Counted from the first letter of the stretch, positions 8,703 through 18,102 are shown. The stretch is DNA of 64,000 bases from Arcobacter sp. (GCA_020723085.1 DYJN01000001.1:92911-156910); one strand, 5' to 3'. Notes: generated by a model not told the origin, from the letters alone. Numbers and translations: made by a program.

Positions 8703-9632
8703 ATGCCTTCCCACACGCTGCTCGTTCTCAACGACCCGGCCGCAGCATATCTGAAGTGGCTGGACAAGCTGCCCGCGGGCACGCGCATCGCCGCCGGCGC
8801 TTCGGCCGAGGCGTTCCGGCAGTCGGCGCCCGAAGCCGATGCGATGCTGGTGGGCGCCGTGCCGCGCGAGCTCGTGGAAGAGGTCTTCTCGATGGCGCCG
8901 CGGCTCCGGTGGGTGCACATCATGTGGGCCGGGATCGACTCGCTGCTGTTTCCGGCGCTGGTGGAAAGTCCCGTCGTGCTGACCAACGGGCGCGGCGTCT
9001 TTGCGCGCTCGCTGGCGGAATTCGCCATCGCCGGCATGCTCTGGTTCGCCAAGGACATCTGCCGCATGCGCCGGCAGCAGCGCGAACAGCGGTGGGAGAA
9101 GTTCATCGTAGAGGAGCTGCACGGCAGGCGCCTCGGCATCATCGGGCACGGCTCCATCGGCCGCGCTGTCGCCGCCCTCGCCGCCGGCTTCGGCATGAAA
9201 GTGATCGGCGTTGGACGGCGCTCTCCGCGCGAGGAGTTCGACGAGGTGATTGAAACCAGCGACTTCATCCTCGTCAGCGCGCCGCTCACGGCGGAAACGC
9301 GCGGGCTGGTGGGAGAAGACGAGTTCCGCCGGATGAAGCCGGAGGCTGTGCTGATCAACATCGGCCGGGGGCCGGTGGTCGAGGAGAAAGCGCTGATCGC
9401 GGCGCTGTCCACAGGCCGCATCCGCGGCGCCGTCCTCGATGTGTACGATGAGGAGCCCCTGCCCCCCGGCCACCCCTTCTGGAGCCTGGACAACGTGCTG
9501 CTCAGCCCGCACTGCGCCGACAACACCCCCACATGGCTCGACGAAGCCATGCAGCTCTTCCTCGAGAACTTCGCGCGGTACGCCTCCGGCGAGCCGCTGA
9601 GGAATGTGGTCGACAAGAAAGCGGGCTATTGA
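8703..9632 (+). CDS. D-isomer-specific 2-hydroxyacid dehydrogenase
   Basis: This 309-residue NAD(P)-dependent enzyme has the Rossmann motif GIIGHGSIGRAVA near residue 145 and a catalytic His in LLSPHCADNT near residue 267, with the conserved NIGRGPVV in between. It interconverts 2-oxoacids and D-2-hydroxyacids; the closest functional types are phosphoglycerate, glyoxylate or hydroxypyruvate reductases. It lacks the ACT-type C-terminal domain of SerA, so a general 2-ketoacid reductase is more likely. Its TGA overlaps the ATG of the PLP enzyme downstream by one base, which suggests a shared role in 2-oxoacid/amino-acid metabolism. Confidence 0.92.
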   Translation: MPSHTLLVLNDPAAAYLKWLDKLPAGTRIAAGASAEAFRQSAPEADAMLVGAVPRELVEEVFSMAPRLRWVHIMWAGIDSLLFPALVESPVVLTNGRGVFARSLAEFAIAGMLWFAKDICRMRRQQREQRWEKFIVEELHGRRLGIIGHGSIGRAVAALAAGFGMKVIGVGRRSPREEFDEVIETSDFILVSAPLTAETRGLVGEDEFRRMKPEAVLINIGRGPVVEEKALIAALSTGRIRGAVLDVYDEEPLPPGHPFWSLDNVLLSPHCADNTPTWLDEAMQLFLENFARYASGEPLRNVVDKKAGY

Positions 9633-10582
9633 TGGACGAAATCACCATCCATTCGATCCGTGAGGCTGCGGGCCGGATCGCGCCTCTGGCGCGGCGGACG
9701 CCCGTGTGGCGCTCGCGCAGCTTCGACGAGCGCGCCGGCTGCCAGGCGTTCTTCAAGTGCGAAAACCTTCAGAAGGGCGGCGCATTCAAGATCCGCGGCG
9801 CGGCGAATTTCATCTTCTCGATTCCGGAACAGGACCGCCCGCGCGGCGTCGTGGCCTGGTCGTCCGGCAATCACGCCCAGGCTGTGGCCATCGCCGCACG
9901 CCACCTCGGCATCCCCGCCACGCTCGTCATGCCAGCCGACGCGCCGCGCTCCAAGATGGAGGCGACCCGGGCGCAGGGCGCGCGCATTGTCCTTTACGAC
10001 CGCCTGCGGGAATCGAGGGAAGAGATCGGCCGCCGCATCTCGAAAGAGACAGGCGCCACGCTGGTTCCGCCCTTCGATCATCCGTGGATCATCGCCGGAC
10101 AGGGCGCCTGCGCCCTGGAGTTCCTCGAACAGCAGCCGGATCTCGACGCGCTCGTCGTCTGCCTCGGCGGCGGCGGACTGCTGGCCGGCTGCGCCATCGC
10201 CGCCAGGTCGCTGCGGCCGGCCATCCGCATTTATGGAGTGGAACCGGAGATCGCGAATGATTACTGGTTGTCCCTGCGCCGCGGCGAACCCGTCGAGATC
10301 GCGCCGCCGTCCACCATCGCCGACGGGCTCCGCACGACAAAGCCCGGCCGCTGGAACTTCCCCATCATTCAACGGCTGGTGGACGAAGTGCTTCTCGTCA
10401 GCGAGGACGAGATCCGCGAGGCCGCCAGGTTCATTCTGACCCGCATGAAACTCGTCGTCGAGCCCAGCGGCGCGGTGGCCGCCGCGGCGGCGCTCGCCGG
10501 AAGGCTGCCGCAGCGCTTTGCGCGCGTGGGCATTGTGCTCAGCGGCGGCAATGTAGACCTGGAAACGCTGGCCGGGCTGTAG
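9632..10582 (+). CDS. threonine/serine dehydratase, PLP-dependent
   Basis: The 316-residue fold-type II PLP enzyme has the cofactor Lys in GGAFKIRGA (Lys53) and the Gly-rich phosphate loop CLGGGGLLAG. It deaminates L-threonine or L-serine to the 2-oxoacid plus ammonia, or racemises serine. The absence of a C-terminal ACT regulatory domain points to the catabolic TdcB/serine racemase type and not biosynthetic IlvA. The ATG overlaps the stop of the 2-hydroxyacid dehydrogenase gene (TGATG), so the 2-oxoacid product could be reduced by that partner; this link is inferred. Confidence 0.92.
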   Translation: MDEITIHSIREAAGRIAPLARRTPVWRSRSFDERAGCQAFFKCENLQKGGAFKIRGAANFIFSIPEQDRPRGVVAWSSGNHAQAVAIAARHLGIPATLVMPADAPRSKMEATRAQGARIVLYDRLRESREEIGRRISKETGATLVPPFDHPWIIAGQGACALEFLEQQPDLDALVVCLGGGGLLAGCAIAARSLRPAIRIYGVEPEIANDYWLSLRRGEPVEIAPPSTIADGLRTTKPGRWNFPIIQRLVDEVLLVSEDEIREAARFILTRMKLVVEPSGAVAAAAALAGRLPQRFARVGIVLSGGNVDLETLAGL

Positions 10583-10628
10583 CGGCCCTCAGCCGGCTGC
10601 GCATGTTACACAGGGAGGCTGGAAACAA

Positions 10629-12047
10629 ATGCTGGACCGGCGAAGATTTCTCGCGGCCGCGGGAGGCGCCGTTCTTCACGCGCAGTCGCGCGCCACGCGC
10701 CCCAACATCGTCTTCATCTTGACCGACGATCTCGGCTGGCGCGACCTCGCCTGCTACGGCAACGAGCACCACTCGACGCCGAACCTGGACCGGCTCGCCT
10801 CGGAAGGCGTGCGGTTCACCCAGGCCTACGCCGCCGCGCCGGTCTGCTCGCCGGCGCGCGCCGGCATTCTCACGGGGCGCTGGCCTGTCCGCACGGGCAT
10901 CACTGACTGGATTCCCGGCCGGCCCTCGCCCCCGCGCGGCCCTCTGATCACGCCCGCCACGGCGCGCCATCTGCGGCTCGAAGAGACCACGCTGGCGGAA
11001 GCGCTGCGCCAGGCTGGCTACCGGACCGCCGGCATCGGCAAGTGGCATCTCGGCGGACAGGGCTTCCTGCCCGGCGACCAGGGCTTCGACGTGAACATCG
11101 CCGGCACGGAAAGCGGCAGCCCGCCGCGCAGCCCCCGCCCGCACTTCGGCCCCTTTGAGCTGCCCGGGCTGAAGGCCGCCGAGGGCGAGTCCCTCACCGG
11201 CAGGCTCGCCGGGGAGGCCGTGCGGTTCATCGAACAAAACCGGCAGAATCCGTTTTTTCTGCTCCTTTCCCATTTCACCGTGCACATCCCTCTGGGCGCG
11301 CCGCAGGAACTCGTCGAGCGGCACCGCGCCCGGTCCGGAGGGCGCTACCATCCGGTTTACGCGGCGATGGTGGAAACGCTCGACCAGAGCGTGGGGCGCG
11401 TCCTGGAAGCGCTCGAACGGACCGGGCTCGCCCGCAACACCATTGTTGCCTTCTTCTCGGACAACGGCGGGCTGTGCTTCGAGGGCTCGTCGAAGGAGCG
11501 CGTCACCAGCAATGCCCCGCTCCGCGCCGGCAAGGGGCACCTCTATGAAGGCGGCATCCGCGTGCCCTTCCTCCTGCGCTATCCCGGCGCCGCCCGGGTC
11601 GGCTCTTCCATCGACTCGCCCGTTGCGGGCGTGGATCTCTTCCCAACCCTGTGCGAAGCCGCGGGCGTCCGCGCGCGCAATGTGGACGGCGTCAGCCTCC
11701 TGCCGCTGCTGCGCGGACGAACGCTCCGCCCGCGGCAGCTCTTCTGGCATTACCCCCACTACTCGAACCAGGGCGGCGAGCCCTCCAGCGCCATCCGCGA
11801 TGGCGATTGGAAGCTCATCGAGTTCTATCACGGCGGACGGCGCGAGCTGTACAACCTTCGGAACGACCCGGGCGAGGCGCGCAACCTTGCCGGCGCGCAG
11901 CCGGCCGTGGCAAAGAAGCTCAGCCTCGCGCTGCATCAGTGGCTCCGCCAGACCGGCGCAGCCATGCCGCGGCCCAATCCGGACGCCGATCCTGCCTGGA
12001 AGGGGCTCGGGCTGACGGGCGCCGAGCCTCCGTCGCCGCCGGCTTAG
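10629..12047 (+). CDS. secreted sulfatase (arylsulfatase A family)
   Basis: A 472-residue type I sulfatase. The N-terminus MLDRRRFLAAAGG looks like a Tat-type export signal. Metal-binding DD in FILTDDLGW lies at residues 33-34, and the formylglycine signature CSPAR has its modifiable Cys at residue 73. GKWHLGG and the later FFSDNGG segment are further family motifs. It would hydrolyse sulfate esters of a polysaccharide or glycoside outside the cytoplasm and needs a formylglycine-generating or anaerobic maturase encoded elsewhere. It follows the dehydratase gene by 46 bp; a functional link is not evident. Confidence 0.95.
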   Translation: MLDRRRFLAAAGGAVLHAQSRATRPNIVFILTDDLGWRDLACYGNEHHSTPNLDRLASEGVRFTQAYAAAPVCSPARAGILTGRWPVRTGITDWIPGRPSPPRGPLITPATARHLRLEETTLAEALRQAGYRTAGIGKWHLGGQGFLPGDQGFDVNIAGTESGSPPRSPRPHFGPFELPGLKAAEGESLTGRLAGEAVRFIEQNRQNPFFLLLSHFTVHIPLGAPQELVERHRARSGGRYHPVYAAMVETLDQSVGRVLEALERTGLARNTIVAFFSDNGGLCFEGSSKERVTSNAPLRAGKGHLYEGGIRVPFLLRYPGAARVGSSIDSPVAGVDLFPTLCEAAGVRARNVDGVSLLPLLRGRTLRPRQLFWHYPHYSNQGGEPSSAIRDGDWKLIEFYHGGRRELYNLRNDPGEARNLAGAQPAVAKKLSLALHQWLRQTGAAMPRPNPDADPAWKGLGLTGAEPPSPPA

Positions 12048-12113
12048 GGCTCGGCGCCATCGATTTGTGCGGCGGATCATGGGAGTGGTAGGCTCAGCGG
12101 GAAGGAGACTCCG

Positions 12114-12434
12114 GTGCCAGCGCTCCGGCTCGGCGACGATATCGACGACTACTGCATCAAGTGCAAGCGCGTCACGAACCACTCGATTCTGGCCATCGTT
12201 GACGGCGAGCCCGTGAAAGTCCGCTGCCGGAGCTGTTATAACGAAGGCCCTTACCGCCGCTGCGTCATCCCTCCGTCCAAGCGCGAACTCCAGAAGGCGG
12301 CCCTGCTGAAGCAGTTGCTGGAGCAGGCGCCCGCGCCGCCCCCGCCTGCCGCCGGGCCGGAGCCCGCGGGAAAAGCCCTTCCAAAGCCCGCACGGAAGGC
12401 GGCTACCAAGGCCGCAGGCAGGAAAAAGTCCTGA
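12114..12434 (+). CDS. small zinc-ribbon protein
   Basis: The 106-residue protein has two CxxC knuckles (CIKC near residue 14 and CRSC near 38), forming a zinc ribbon, followed by a helical stretch and a Lys/Ala/Pro-rich basic tail (KPARKAATKAAGRKKS) resembling nucleic-acid-binding tails. Start is GTG at 12114 with a good GGAG ribosome-binding site about 8 bases upstream. No named family is recognised; RNA or DNA binding is inferred from the ribbon and the tail only. Confidence 0.7.
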   Translation: MPALRLGDDIDDYCIKCKRVTNHSILAIVDGEPVKVRCRSCYNEGPYRRCVIPPSKRELQKAALLKQLLEQAPAPPPPAAGPEPAGKALPKPARKAATKAAGRKKS

Positions 12435-12496
12435 CTCCGCGTCCGGCGCGATCCGCCCCAGCCGCGCCCGCGCCGGTGGCATGATGGCAGCAGCCC

Positions 12497-13405
12497 ATGC
12501 GCCGCAGAACATTTCTCTCTCTCCCCGCCGCCGGACTCGCCGCCGCGCGTCCATCCGGCGATCCGCGCGACGCGATCCGCCGCGAGATCGCTTCGTTCCA
12601 GGGCGAGGTTTTCCTGTACGCGCGCAACCTCTCCACAGGCGCTTCCTTCGGCTGGCGCGAGGACGAGCGCGTGCGCACCGCCAGCACGATCAAACTGCCC
12701 ATCATGGCTGCCGTGTTCGCGAAGGTGCGCAGAGGGGAAGCCCGCTGGGACGAGCTCATCGAGCTGCGCGCGCAGGACAAGGTCTCCGGCTCCGGCGTCC
12801 TGCGCGAGCTCTCTCCCGGCTTGAAGCTGCCGCTGCGCGACCTCGTCCATCTCATGATCGTCGTCAGCGACAACACCGCCACGAATCTCGTGCTCGACCG
12901 CATCACTGCCGACGCGGTGAACGATTTCCTCGACACGCTGGGACTGAAACAGACGCGCTCGCTGCGCAAGGTACGCGGAGACGGCGCGGATCTGAAGCCG
13001 CCTTCGGGCTGGAGCAGGGCAGGGCTGCTCGAAGAGAACCGCCGTTTCGGCCTTGGCGTCTCCACCTCGCGCGAGATGGTCGAACTGCTGGCGCTTCTCG
13101 ATCAGGGCAAGGTGGTCTCGCCGCAGGACTGCAGCGAAATGCTGGCGATCCTCGAGCGCCAGCAGTACAAGGACGGCATCGGGCGCAGGCTCTCGGGGTA
13201 CAGGGTCGCCAGCAAGAGCGGCGCGCTCGACGCGCTGCGCTCCGACGTGGGGATCGTCTATGCGCCGAAGGGTCCGGTCGCCATGGCGATCACGGTGGAC
13301 GGCATGAAAAAGGTGGATTACACGGAAGACAACGCCGGACTGCTTCTCATCGCGCGGCTCGCCCCGTTGCTGGTGGATGCGGTGCTCGAGCCGCCGGAGG
13401 CCTGA
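12497..13405 (+). CDS. class A beta-lactamase-fold serine hydrolase
   Basis: The 302-residue exported protein has a signal sequence beginning MRRRTFLSLPAAG. It shows the class A catalytic motifs: STIK (Ser63 nucleophile, Lys66), SDN (residues 124-126) and KSG (240-242). The omega-loop ExxLN that supplies the deacylating Glu in true class A beta-lactamases is not recognisable, so a DD-peptidase-like or esterase role is as likely as beta-lactam resistance. It acts in the periplasm. The gene follows the zinc-ribbon gene by 62 bp and converges on the YbaK gene. Confidence 0.87.
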   Translation: MRRRTFLSLPAAGLAAARPSGDPRDAIRREIASFQGEVFLYARNLSTGASFGWREDERVRTASTIKLPIMAAVFAKVRRGEARWDELIELRAQDKVSGSGVLRELSPGLKLPLRDLVHLMIVVSDNTATNLVLDRITADAVNDFLDTLGLKQTRSLRKVRGDGADLKPPSGWSRAGLLEENRRFGLGVSTSREMVELLALLDQGKVVSPQDCSEMLAILERQQYKDGIGRRLSGYRVASKSGALDALRSDVGIVYAPKGPVAMAITVDGMKKVDYTEDNAGLLLIARLAPLLVDAVLEPPEA

Positions 13406-13420
13406 CGGCGCCCCGCCGCG

Positions 13421-13903
13421 TTACTTGTCCTTTGAGATCGCAGCATACCGCGCGCCTGTTGCGCGCACGTAGTCCTCCGGGCTCAGCAGCACTTGAATGC
13501 CTCGCGCCCCAGCCGACACCGAGATCCGGTCGTAGAGCTGCGCGAACTCGTCGAGGAACACCGGATACGCCTTCTTGCAGGCCAGCGCCGTCACCCCGCC
13601 CCGGACGTAGCCCGTCAGCGGCTGCACTTCTTTCAGCGGAACCACCTCCGCCTTGCGGCCGTCTGCGGCGCGCGCCAGCGCCTTCAGGTCGAGTTCCGCG
13701 TTGCCCGGAATCACCGCCAGGCAGACGCCCGCCTCGCCGGCGCGGGCCACCAGCGTCTTGAAGGTCTGCTCTACAGGAAAGCCGATCTTGCGCGCCACCG
13801 ACTCGGCGGAGAGATCGTCCGGGTCGACTTCATACGTGCGCACTTCGTAAGCGATGCCCAGGCTCTCCAGCAGCCGGATGGCGTTGGTCTTCTGCGCGGG
13901 CAT
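13421..13903 (-). CDS. ybaK: Cys-tRNA(Pro) deacylase YbaK
   Basis: This 160-residue protein matches the YbaK/EbsC trans-editing family, which hydrolyses Cys mischarged onto tRNA-Pro in the cytoplasm. Recognisable are the N-terminal MPAQKTNAIRLLE, EQTFKTLVARA, the Lys/Gly region LTGYVRGGVTAL and the C-terminal VSAGARGIQVLL. Length is that of the E. coli enzyme (about 159). The ATG at 13901-13903 begins the conserved helix. It is divergent from the sugar nucleotidyltransferase gene, with 24 bp between starts. Confidence 0.94.
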   Translation of the reverse strand: MPAQKTNAIRLLESLGIAYEVRTYEVDPDDLSAESVARKIGFPVEQTFKTLVARAGEAGVCLAVIPGNAELDLKALARAADGRKAEVVPLKEVQPLTGYVRGGVTALACKKAYPVFLDEFAQLYDRISVSAGARGIQVLLSPEDYVRATGARYAAISKDK

Positions 13904-13927
13904 CGATTCGATGGTACACAAGGATTG

Positions 13928-14785
13928 ATGCGGGTCAAGAAGTGCGTCCTTACCGCGGCCGCGCCGTCGCAGCGGCGGCTGCCCCTTCAGATGCTCATCG
14001 ACCGCGACGGCGTCGAGCGCAGCATCCTCGCCATTCTCTTCGATGAGGCGGCCCGCGCCGGCATCGAAGAAGTGGCGGTGGTGGTGTGTCCCGGCGACGG
14101 AGAAGTCTACGCCGCCGTGGCGGGCGAGCATGCGGCGCGCGTTCGGTTCATCGAGCAGCCCGAACCGCGCGGCTACGCGCACGCGCTGGCCTGTGCGCGC
14201 TCTTTCACCGCCGGAGAGCCGTTTCTCCACATGGTGGGCGATCACCTCTTCGTCAGCCATGACGGCAATGGCTGCGCCGCCCGCCTCGTGGCGCTGGCCG
14301 GGCAGGAAGACTGCTCGATCTCCGCCGTGCAGGCCACGCGCGAAGGCCAGATCACGCAGTTCGGCGCCATCGGCGGCCAGCCTGTGGCGGGCAAGCCGGG
14401 CCTGTACCGCATCGACGCCGTGCTGGAGAAGCCCACTCCCACCGAAGCCGAGCAGAGGCTCTTCGTCCCTGGCCTGCGGGCGGGCCACTATCTTTGCTTC
14501 TTCGGCCTCCACGTTTTCACTCCCGCCGTCATGGATCTCGTGGAGGAGCTCTCGCGTCAGACGTCCGGCCCATGTTCGGTCTCGGCGGCTCTGGATACGC
14601 TGGCCCGCTCGGAACGCTACCTGGCGCTCGAGATGCAGGACCGCCGCTACGATCTCGGCGCGCGCTACGGGCTGCTGCACGCGCAACTCGCCCTGGCGCT
14701 TTCCGGCGCGGACCGCGCCGCCATTCTCGCCTCGCTCGTCGAGATGCTGGCGCTCCAGCCGGGCGGCGCCGGAGGCCGGTCATGA
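13928..14785 (+). CDS. sugar-phosphate nucleotidyltransferase (GalU-like)
   Basis: A 285-residue protein of the glucose-1-phosphate uridylyltransferase (GalU) type: LTAAAPSQRRLPLQMLIDRDG at the N-terminus is a divergent nucleotide-binding/Lys loop, HMVGDHLFV carries the metal-binding Asp, and GLYRIDAVLEKPTP contains the sugar-phosphate-binding EKP. The classical GxGTRxxP loop is altered here, so activity may differ. Its stop overlaps the start of the 1106-residue GHMP kinase/UDPGP fusion by 4 bp (ATGA), which indicates a shared pathway of nucleotide-sugar formation. Confidence 0.82.
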   Translation: MRVKKCVLTAAAPSQRRLPLQMLIDRDGVERSILAILFDEAARAGIEEVAVVVCPGDGEVYAAVAGEHAARVRFIEQPEPRGYAHALACARSFTAGEPFLHMVGDHLFVSHDGNGCAARLVALAGQEDCSISAVQATREGQITQFGAIGGQPVAGKPGLYRIDAVLEKPTPTEAEQRLFVPGLRAGHYLCFFGLHVFTPAVMDLVEELSRQTSGPCSVSAALDTLARSERYLALEMQDRRYDLGARYGLLHAQLALALSGADRAAILASLVEMLALQPGGAGGRS

Positions 14786-17700
14786 GCCGCTTGCTTCAGG
14801 TCATCACGGCTGCGGACGCGGAGGTCCGCAACCAGCCGCTGGAAGCCTTGTGCACGGAGCTCCCGCTCGCGGATCTGATGAGGGAATGCGATGCGCTCGA
14901 GGAATTCCGCCGCCGCTCGCACAACCTCTACGAGCGCGTCCGCGCGCTGTTCTTCCTCTATGCGATCCATCGCTTTCAGATCCCGCGGCGCGAAGCAACG
15001 GCGGCGCAGGGGCGCATCCCCTTCCACGGCTACGTCCATCTGCTGGAGCGGCGTTTCGAGGAGGCCATCCGCGAGTTTCTCTCCGAACAGCGGCGCCAGG
15101 GGCCCAGCGCGGCTCTCTCCAGCGCCCTGGCAGCCTCCTACCGCAGCCTCGGCTTTCAGACGCTCGCCGATCAGGTCCGCCGCAGCGTCCGCAGCACGCG
15201 CGGCAACCAGTGGATGTTCCGCGCCGGCCACCCGCTGGACGCGCCGCTTCAGGTGCGGCGCGAGCTGCTCTCGCCCGATCCGGCGACGGGCCTGTTTCCC
15301 GTGCTGCGCGAGTCGACGCCCGTGCGCATGGACTTCTCGCACAGCGCGTGGAGCGACATTTTCTTTCTCGGCATGGACTATCCGGAGGGCGCGCGCGTCT
15401 TCAACACCTCCATCGACCTCGCCGTGCGAGGCTCGGGCGAGCCGCGCCCGCCCGTGGAAGCGTCTTTCCGTATCATCGACGAGCCCGTCCTGCGCCTGGT
15501 GAGCGTCGATCTTGGTGCGTCGGCCAGCATCCGCTCCACGGACGAAATCTTTGACTTCGCGCGCGACTATCTCGGGTTGCTGAAGGCCGCCGTCATCGCC
15601 TCCGGGCTGGTGCCTCCCGGCATGGAAGGCAGCGGGCTGGACCTGGAGGGGCTGCTCGGGCGTCTGACCGGCAGCCGCGGCCTCGGCATCGAGCTCGTCA
15701 GCCGCGTGCACGACATTCCCAAGGGCTCCCGCCTTGCCGTCTCCACGAGCCTCCTGGCCTGCCTCATCACGGCCTGCATGCGCGCCACAGGACAGGTGCG
15801 CCGCCTGACCGGGGGACTGGAAGAACTGGAGCGCCGCACCGTCGCCGCCCGCGCCATCCTCGGCGAGTGGCTCGGCGGCAGCGGCGGCGGCTGGCAGGAC
15901 TCCGGCGGCGTCTGGCCCGGCATGAAACTCATCGAAGGCGTGCCGGCGCGGCCGGGCGACGTCGAGTACGGCATCAGCCGCGGCTGCCTGCTGCCCCGCC
16001 ACCGCGTGTATCCGCTCGACGAAATCACCGCGGAAACGCGGCGGAAGCTGCAGCAGAGCCTCGTGCTCGTGCACGGCGGGATGGCCCAAGACGTCGGCCC
16101 GGTTCTCGAAATGGTGACCGAGCGGTACCTGCTGCGGCTGGATGCCGAGTGGCGCGCCCGCCTCGACGCAGGCCGCATCCTCGATGAGATCATCGGTTGC
16201 CTGAAGCGGGGCGACATTCGCGGCCTCGGCGCCTGCACCCACCGCAACTTCGAAGGGCCGATCCAGACCATCATCCCCTGGGCCGGCAACTATTACACCG
16301 AGCTGCTGATCACGGAGGCGCGCCGCGCCTTCGGCGGCGGCTTCTGGGGCTTCTGGATGCTGGGCGGCATGGCTGGCGGCGGCATGGGGTTCCTGTTCGA
16401 TCCGGACGCCGCTGCGCACGCACGGGATACGCTCGGCGAAATCCTGCTGGAAACCAAACGCAGGCTGGAGCGCGGCGTGCCGTTCGCCATGGATCCGGTG
16501 GTCTACGATTTCTCGATCAACGAAAACGGCACGATGGCTGAGCTGCTCGCCGGCCCGGAGGCGTTGATGCCGCCCGGCTATTACACGCTCCGCGGCCCTT
16601 CCCTGTTGCGCCGGGAGGCGCGCTCGCTCACCACCCTCCAGCGCCGCGAACTCGAGGCGTTCGCCGCCGCCGCCCGTTCGCGCCCCGGGTGGACCGGCAT
16701 GGCCTACGCGATGTTCGAGCGCCTGCTGCCCGGCGCGGAATCGGCCTCTTCCATCGGCAGACAGGCTCTGGAAGAACTCCTCGCCGCCAATGGCTTCGAC
16801 CGCGTGCAGCACGAGAAGATCCGCGCCGACCTGCGCAGCGGGCGCATCGGACTGGCGCAGAACCGCCTCCCGGTGGCTACGGCGATCGAGGACGTGCGCG
16901 AAGGCGATGTCACCGATGCGCGCCATGGCCTGCCTCCCGCTCTCGCGCGCCTCGGCGAAGACGCGCTCGCCTCGGGCTCTCTCGCCATCCTCACTTTGGC
17001 CGGCGGCATGGGCACGCGGTGGACGCGCGGCGCCGGCGTCGTCAAGGCGCTCAACCCCTTCGTGCGCCTGCGCGGCCGCTGGCGCAACTTCGTCGAGATC
17101 CACCTCGCCAAGAGCCGCCGCGCGCTCGCCCGGTACGGCACGGACCCCGTGCACATCTTCACCACCAGCTTCATGACCCACGCTCCCGTCGAGCAGTGGC
17201 TGCGGCGCGAGCGGAACTACGGATACCCGGGCCGCGTGGTCCTCTCGCCGGGCCGCTCCATCGGGCTCCGCCTCATCCCCATGGCGCGCGATCTGCGTTT
17301 CGCCTGGGAAGAGATGCCGCAGCAGATGCTCGACGAACAGAAACAGAAGGTTCGGGAGAGCGCCCGCGCAGCCCTGATCCAATGGGCTGTCTCCTCGGGC
17401 GAAGGCGCCGACTACACCGGCAACCTGCCCGAACAGTGCGTCCACCCGGTGGGGCACTGGTACGAGGTGCCCAACCTGCTTCTCAATGGCGTGCTGCTCA
17501 GCCTCCTGGAGGAGCGGCCGAATCTGCGGTATCTGCTGCTGCACAACATCGACACTCTGGGCGCCTGGGCCGATCCGGCGCTGCTCGCGCTCCACATCGA
17601 AAGCGGCGCCGCCATGACGTGCGAGGTGATCGGCCGCGAGATGGAAGACCGTGGCGGCGGGCTGGCGCGCGTCGACGGCAAGGTTCGCCTCGTGGAAGGC

Positions 17701-18102
17701 CTCGCCCTGCCCGAGGAGCGGCTGGAGTTCGACCTCTCCTTCTACAACACGAACACAATGTGGCTCACCATCGATGCGCTGCTCGGCGTCTTCGGGCTGA
17801 CCCGCTCCGATCTGGCAGACCCCGTCCGCACCCGCGAAGCCGTGCGCCGCGTCGCCGCCCGGATGCCTGCCTACGTCACGCTGAAGGACGTTAAGAAGCG
17901 CTGGGGCAAGGGACAGGAGGATGTGTTTCCGGTGAGCCAGTACGAGAAGCTGTGGGGCGACATGACCGCCCTGCCCGACTGGCGCTGTGCCTATGTCGCC
18001 GTGGAGAGGCGCCGCGGACAGCAGTTGAAGGAAGTGACGCAACTGGACGGGTGGCTGCGGGAAGGCTCCGCCGCCTGGGTGGAACAGCTCTGCGAATTCT
18101 GA
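14782..18102 (+). CDS. GHMP kinase-like / UDPGP-family uridylyltransferase fusion
   Basis: This 1106-residue protein seems to combine two enzymes. After a helical N-terminal region (about 1-175), residues 180-660 look like a GHMP sugar kinase: IPKGSRLAVSTS near 311 corresponds to the ATP-binding motif, GGWQDSGGVWPG near 370 to the GGxxDQxGG segment and a Gly-rich stretch near 517-540 to the C-terminal motif 3. Residues about 735-1060 are UDPGP-like, with the pyrophosphorylase loop LAGGMGTRW near 738 and a Lys/Asn segment VVKALNPF. Together they would turn a free sugar into a sugar 1-phosphate and then a UDP-sugar. The kinase motif departs from consensus (GSRLAVSTS for GSGLGSS), so activity is not assured. 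Sugar identity is unknown. Confidence 0.78.
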   Translation: MSRLLQVITAADAEVRNQPLEALCTELPLADLMRECDALEEFRRRSHNLYERVRALFFLYAIHRFQIPRREATAAQGRIPFHGYVHLLERRFEEAIREFLSEQRRQGPSAALSSALAASYRSLGFQTLADQVRRSVRSTRGNQWMFRAGHPLDAPLQVRRELLSPDPATGLFPVLRESTPVRMDFSHSAWSDIFFLGMDYPEGARVFNTSIDLAVRGSGEPRPPVEASFRIIDEPVLRLVSVDLGASASIRSTDEIFDFARDYLGLLKAAVIASGLVPPGMEGSGLDLEGLLGRLTGSRGLGIELVSRVHDIPKGSRLAVSTSLLACLITACMRATGQVRRLTGGLEELERRTVAARAILGEWLGGSGGGWQDSGGVWPGMKLIEGVPARPGDVEYGISRGCLLPRHRVYPLDEITAETRRKLQQSLVLVHGGMAQDVGPVLEMVTERYLLRLDAEWRARLDAGRILDEIIGCLKRGDIRGLGACTHRNFEGPIQTIIPWAGNYYTELLITEARRAFGGGFWGFWMLGGMAGGGMGFLFDPDAAAHARDTLGEILLETKRRLERGVPFAMDPVVYDFSINENGTMAELLAGPEALMPPGYYTLRGPSLLRREARSLTTLQRRELEAFAAAARSRPGWTGMAYAMFERLLPGAESASSIGRQALEELLAANGFDRVQHEKIRADLRSGRIGLAQNRLPVATAIEDVREGDVTDARHGLPPALARLGEDALASGSLAILTLAGGMGTRWTRGAGVVKALNPFVRLRGRWRNFVEIHLAKSRRALARYGTDPVHIFTTSFMTHAPVEQWLRRERNYGYPGRVVLSPGRSIGLRLIPMARDLRFAWEEMPQQMLDEQKQKVRESARAALIQWAVSSGEGADYTGNLPEQCVHPVGHWYEVPNLLLNGVLLSLLEERPNLRYLLLHNIDTLGAWADPALLALHIESGAAMTCEVIGREMEDRGGGLARVDGKVRLVEGLALPEERLEFDLSFYNTNTMWLTIDALLGVFGLTRSDLADPVRTREAVRRVAARMPAYVTLKDVKKRWGKGQEDVFPVSQYEKLWGDMTALPDWRCAYVAVERRRGQQLKEVTQLDGWLREGSAAWVEQLCEF

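Noticed and set aside
12497-13405. True class A beta-lactamase
   Set aside because: SxxK, SDN and KSG are present, but the omega-loop Glu motif is not recognisable, so antibiotic resistance is not claimed.
14665-18042. 1125-codon minus-strand frame opposite the GHMP kinase/UDPGP fusion
   Set aside because: Same reason: antisense of a gene with clear motifs, Ala/Arg/Gly-rich low-quality translation.
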